From contig JAFIEO010000002.1 of the NCBI GenBank assembly GCA_020832445.1, forward strand, positions 1 to 34,122: a stretch of 34,122 nucleotides of DNA. Reading direction: 5' to 3'. The stretch is from Paracoccaceae bacterium. GTDB lineage: Bacteria; Pseudomonadota; Alphaproteobacteria; Rhodobacterales; Rhodobacteraceae. How positions within the stretch are numbered: the first letter of the stretch is position 1; every line of letters starts with the position of its first letter. A program made the position numbers and the translations under genes. Below are positions 33,303-34,122 of the stretch, piece after piece. The notes below the pieces were generated by a model. It ran no database searches. It worked only from the letters and a program-made list of their open reading frames with translations, and had not been told where the DNA came from.

Positions 33303-33836
33303 TCACGCCTCGGCAAGTTCCAGGATGCGCGCAGCAACCTTTTCCATAGGCTCGCGCAGGCGTTCGGCATTGATGACGATGTACCCGCCGGTCACGTCGC
33401 CATTGGTGCGGTGGTTCAACAGTCACTTTAGCGCGTAGTGCGGCACGTCGAGGCTCTCTGCGATGGTAATGAACGTGCGCCGCAGGTCGTGCAGCGTGAA
33501 GGCCACGCCAGAACCGGCACTGACGCGCGCAAGGAACTTTTTGGTTTCCACCAAGTGCCCACCCTTGCCGGGGCCGGGAAATACCCAAGGCGACCCCGCT
33601 ACCTTTTCCGCCCGCTGCGCCAGCATATCCGCGATAAACTCGGACAAGGGTAGGTTCAGTGGGTCGCCATTCTTTGTCGTGGGCAGGTGCAGGGTACGTG
33701 CGCGCAGGTCTACATTCTCCCAGCGCAGCTTGGAGAGTTCGCCTCGCCGCATCCCTGTGAACAGCGCCAGAAGCAAGAAGTCCCGTGAGTAGTCGGGTTC
33801 GGCCATCACAGCCTTCCACCAAGCGGGCAGGTCCAT
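33303..33836 (-). pseudogene. Tyrosine integrase pseudogene: N-terminus lost, in-frame TGA
   Basis: The catalytic domain of a phage-type tyrosine recombinase. Visible are the first Arg in TGMRRGELSKLRWENVD, the Lys-containing TKNGDPLNLPLS, and HDLRR with the HxxR pair. An in-frame TGA (33423-33425) interrupts the frame after HYALK. The same frame continues past it with LLNHRTNGDVTGGYIV, carrying the last His and the nucleophile Tyr, and ends at 33303. Most relatives read an Arg codon at the TGA, so a single C-to-T change of CGA would explain it. The N-terminal half is absent where an IS3 fragment begins. Confidence 0.88.
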
Positions 33837-33838
33837 GG

Positions 33839-34122
33839 ATGAAGGCTGAGCGGGATGCCACGCTGGTCATGGATGCCCTGATGATGGCCGTTTGGCGCCG
33901 CGGCAAGGCTGACGCGCTGCTGCATCACTCGGACCAGGGATCGCAATACACCAGCGAGCAGTTCCAGCGCCTGCTGGCCGACAACGGCATCACCTGCTCC
34001 ATGAGCCGGGCAGGAAATGTCTGGGACAATTCCGCGATGGAGAGCTTCTTTTCATCGTTGAAAATCGAACGGACCAATAAAAAAGTCTATCGGACCCGCA
34101 ACGAAGCCCGCGCAGATGTGTT
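33839..34122 (+). mobile_element. IS3-family transposase OrfB fragment, cut at both visible limits
   Basis: A frame of 94 codons encodes the C-terminal part of an IS3-family OrfB transposase (DDE): LLHHSDQGSQYTSEQFQRLLADNG with the second catalytic Asp, then NSAMESFFSSLKIERT with the catalytic Glu. The first half, with the first Asp and OrfA, is missing on the left, where the sequence joins the integrase remnant at about 33836-33839. On the right it continues past the window. No IS end is visible. Confidence 0.88.

Noticed and set aside
33303-33836. Programmed read-through or selenocysteine at the integrase TGA
   Set aside because: The integrase also lacks its N-terminus, so simple decay explains the stop; no recoding structure was seen.

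Overview
The window reads as a chromosomal segment of an alphaproteobacterium of the family Rhodobacteraceae (Rhodobacter/Roseobacter relatives), followed by the start of a decayed integrated element. The basis is gene content and synteny: rnhB next to the GANTC methylase gene ccrM; an rpoE-chrR pair divergent from a five-gene FAD-protein/DUF1365/MFS/DUF3833/SDR operon; a gene-transfer-agent type holin and endolysin; and tsaD-gpsA divergent from hemD-mic60-hemY. The genus cannot be fixed from the sequence alone.

Layout. 1-2558 (minus): a small secreted protein, a membrane-anchored winged-helix protein and an aldehyde dehydrogenase. 2708-7000 (plus): a secreted cysteine-repeat protein, rnhB, ccrM with three GANTC sites in its leader and a strong terminator behind it, and a gamma-glutamyltransferase-family enzyme. 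7155-8844 (minus): an AhpD/CMD-like protein, chrR and rpoE. 9055-13691 (plus): the five-gene operon probably driven by RpoE, from one of two divergent promoter candidates with the same spacing. 13692-15824: a DUF3775 gene and a GTA-type lysis module, bracketed and interrupted by two inverted copies of a ~175-bp intergenic repeat; a third copy lies at 20412-20583. 15991-18799 (plus): ribB(A), ribH, nusB, aat. 18763-19739 (minus): DUF2155 and NDUFA12-like proteins. 19912-22143 (plus): msrB and selO. 22168-24961 (minus): tsaD, gpsA, yciI-like and EVE-domain genes, closely spaced or overlapping. 25054-28705 (plus): hemD, mic60, hemY.

Mobile region, 28863 to the end. An intact tRNA-Thr(CGT) is preceded, 135 bp upstream, by a duplicate of its own 5' half. 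It is followed by a minus-strand set read right to left: a tyrosine integrase pseudogene, an AlpA-like HTH gene, a RepB-type primase/VapE-type helicase, a small protein with a CcrM-tail-like (RAMA-like) domain, and an XRE-like HTH gene. This order (int, alpA, primase-helicase) resembles phage satellites. Iteron-like repeats and an intrinsic terminator lie behind the primase gene. The integrase has lost its N-terminus at a junction with an IS3-family transposase fragment and carries an in-frame TGA just before its last catalytic residues, so the element is probably immobile.

The most notable signals are the three-copy repeat, the satellite remnant with its possible methylation-reading protein, the twin RpoE-type promoters, the GANTC cluster before ccrM, the split GTA lysis module, and a secreted protein built from four two-cysteine repeats. 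Positions and starts were worked out by hand; family calls come from motif recognition, not database searches.
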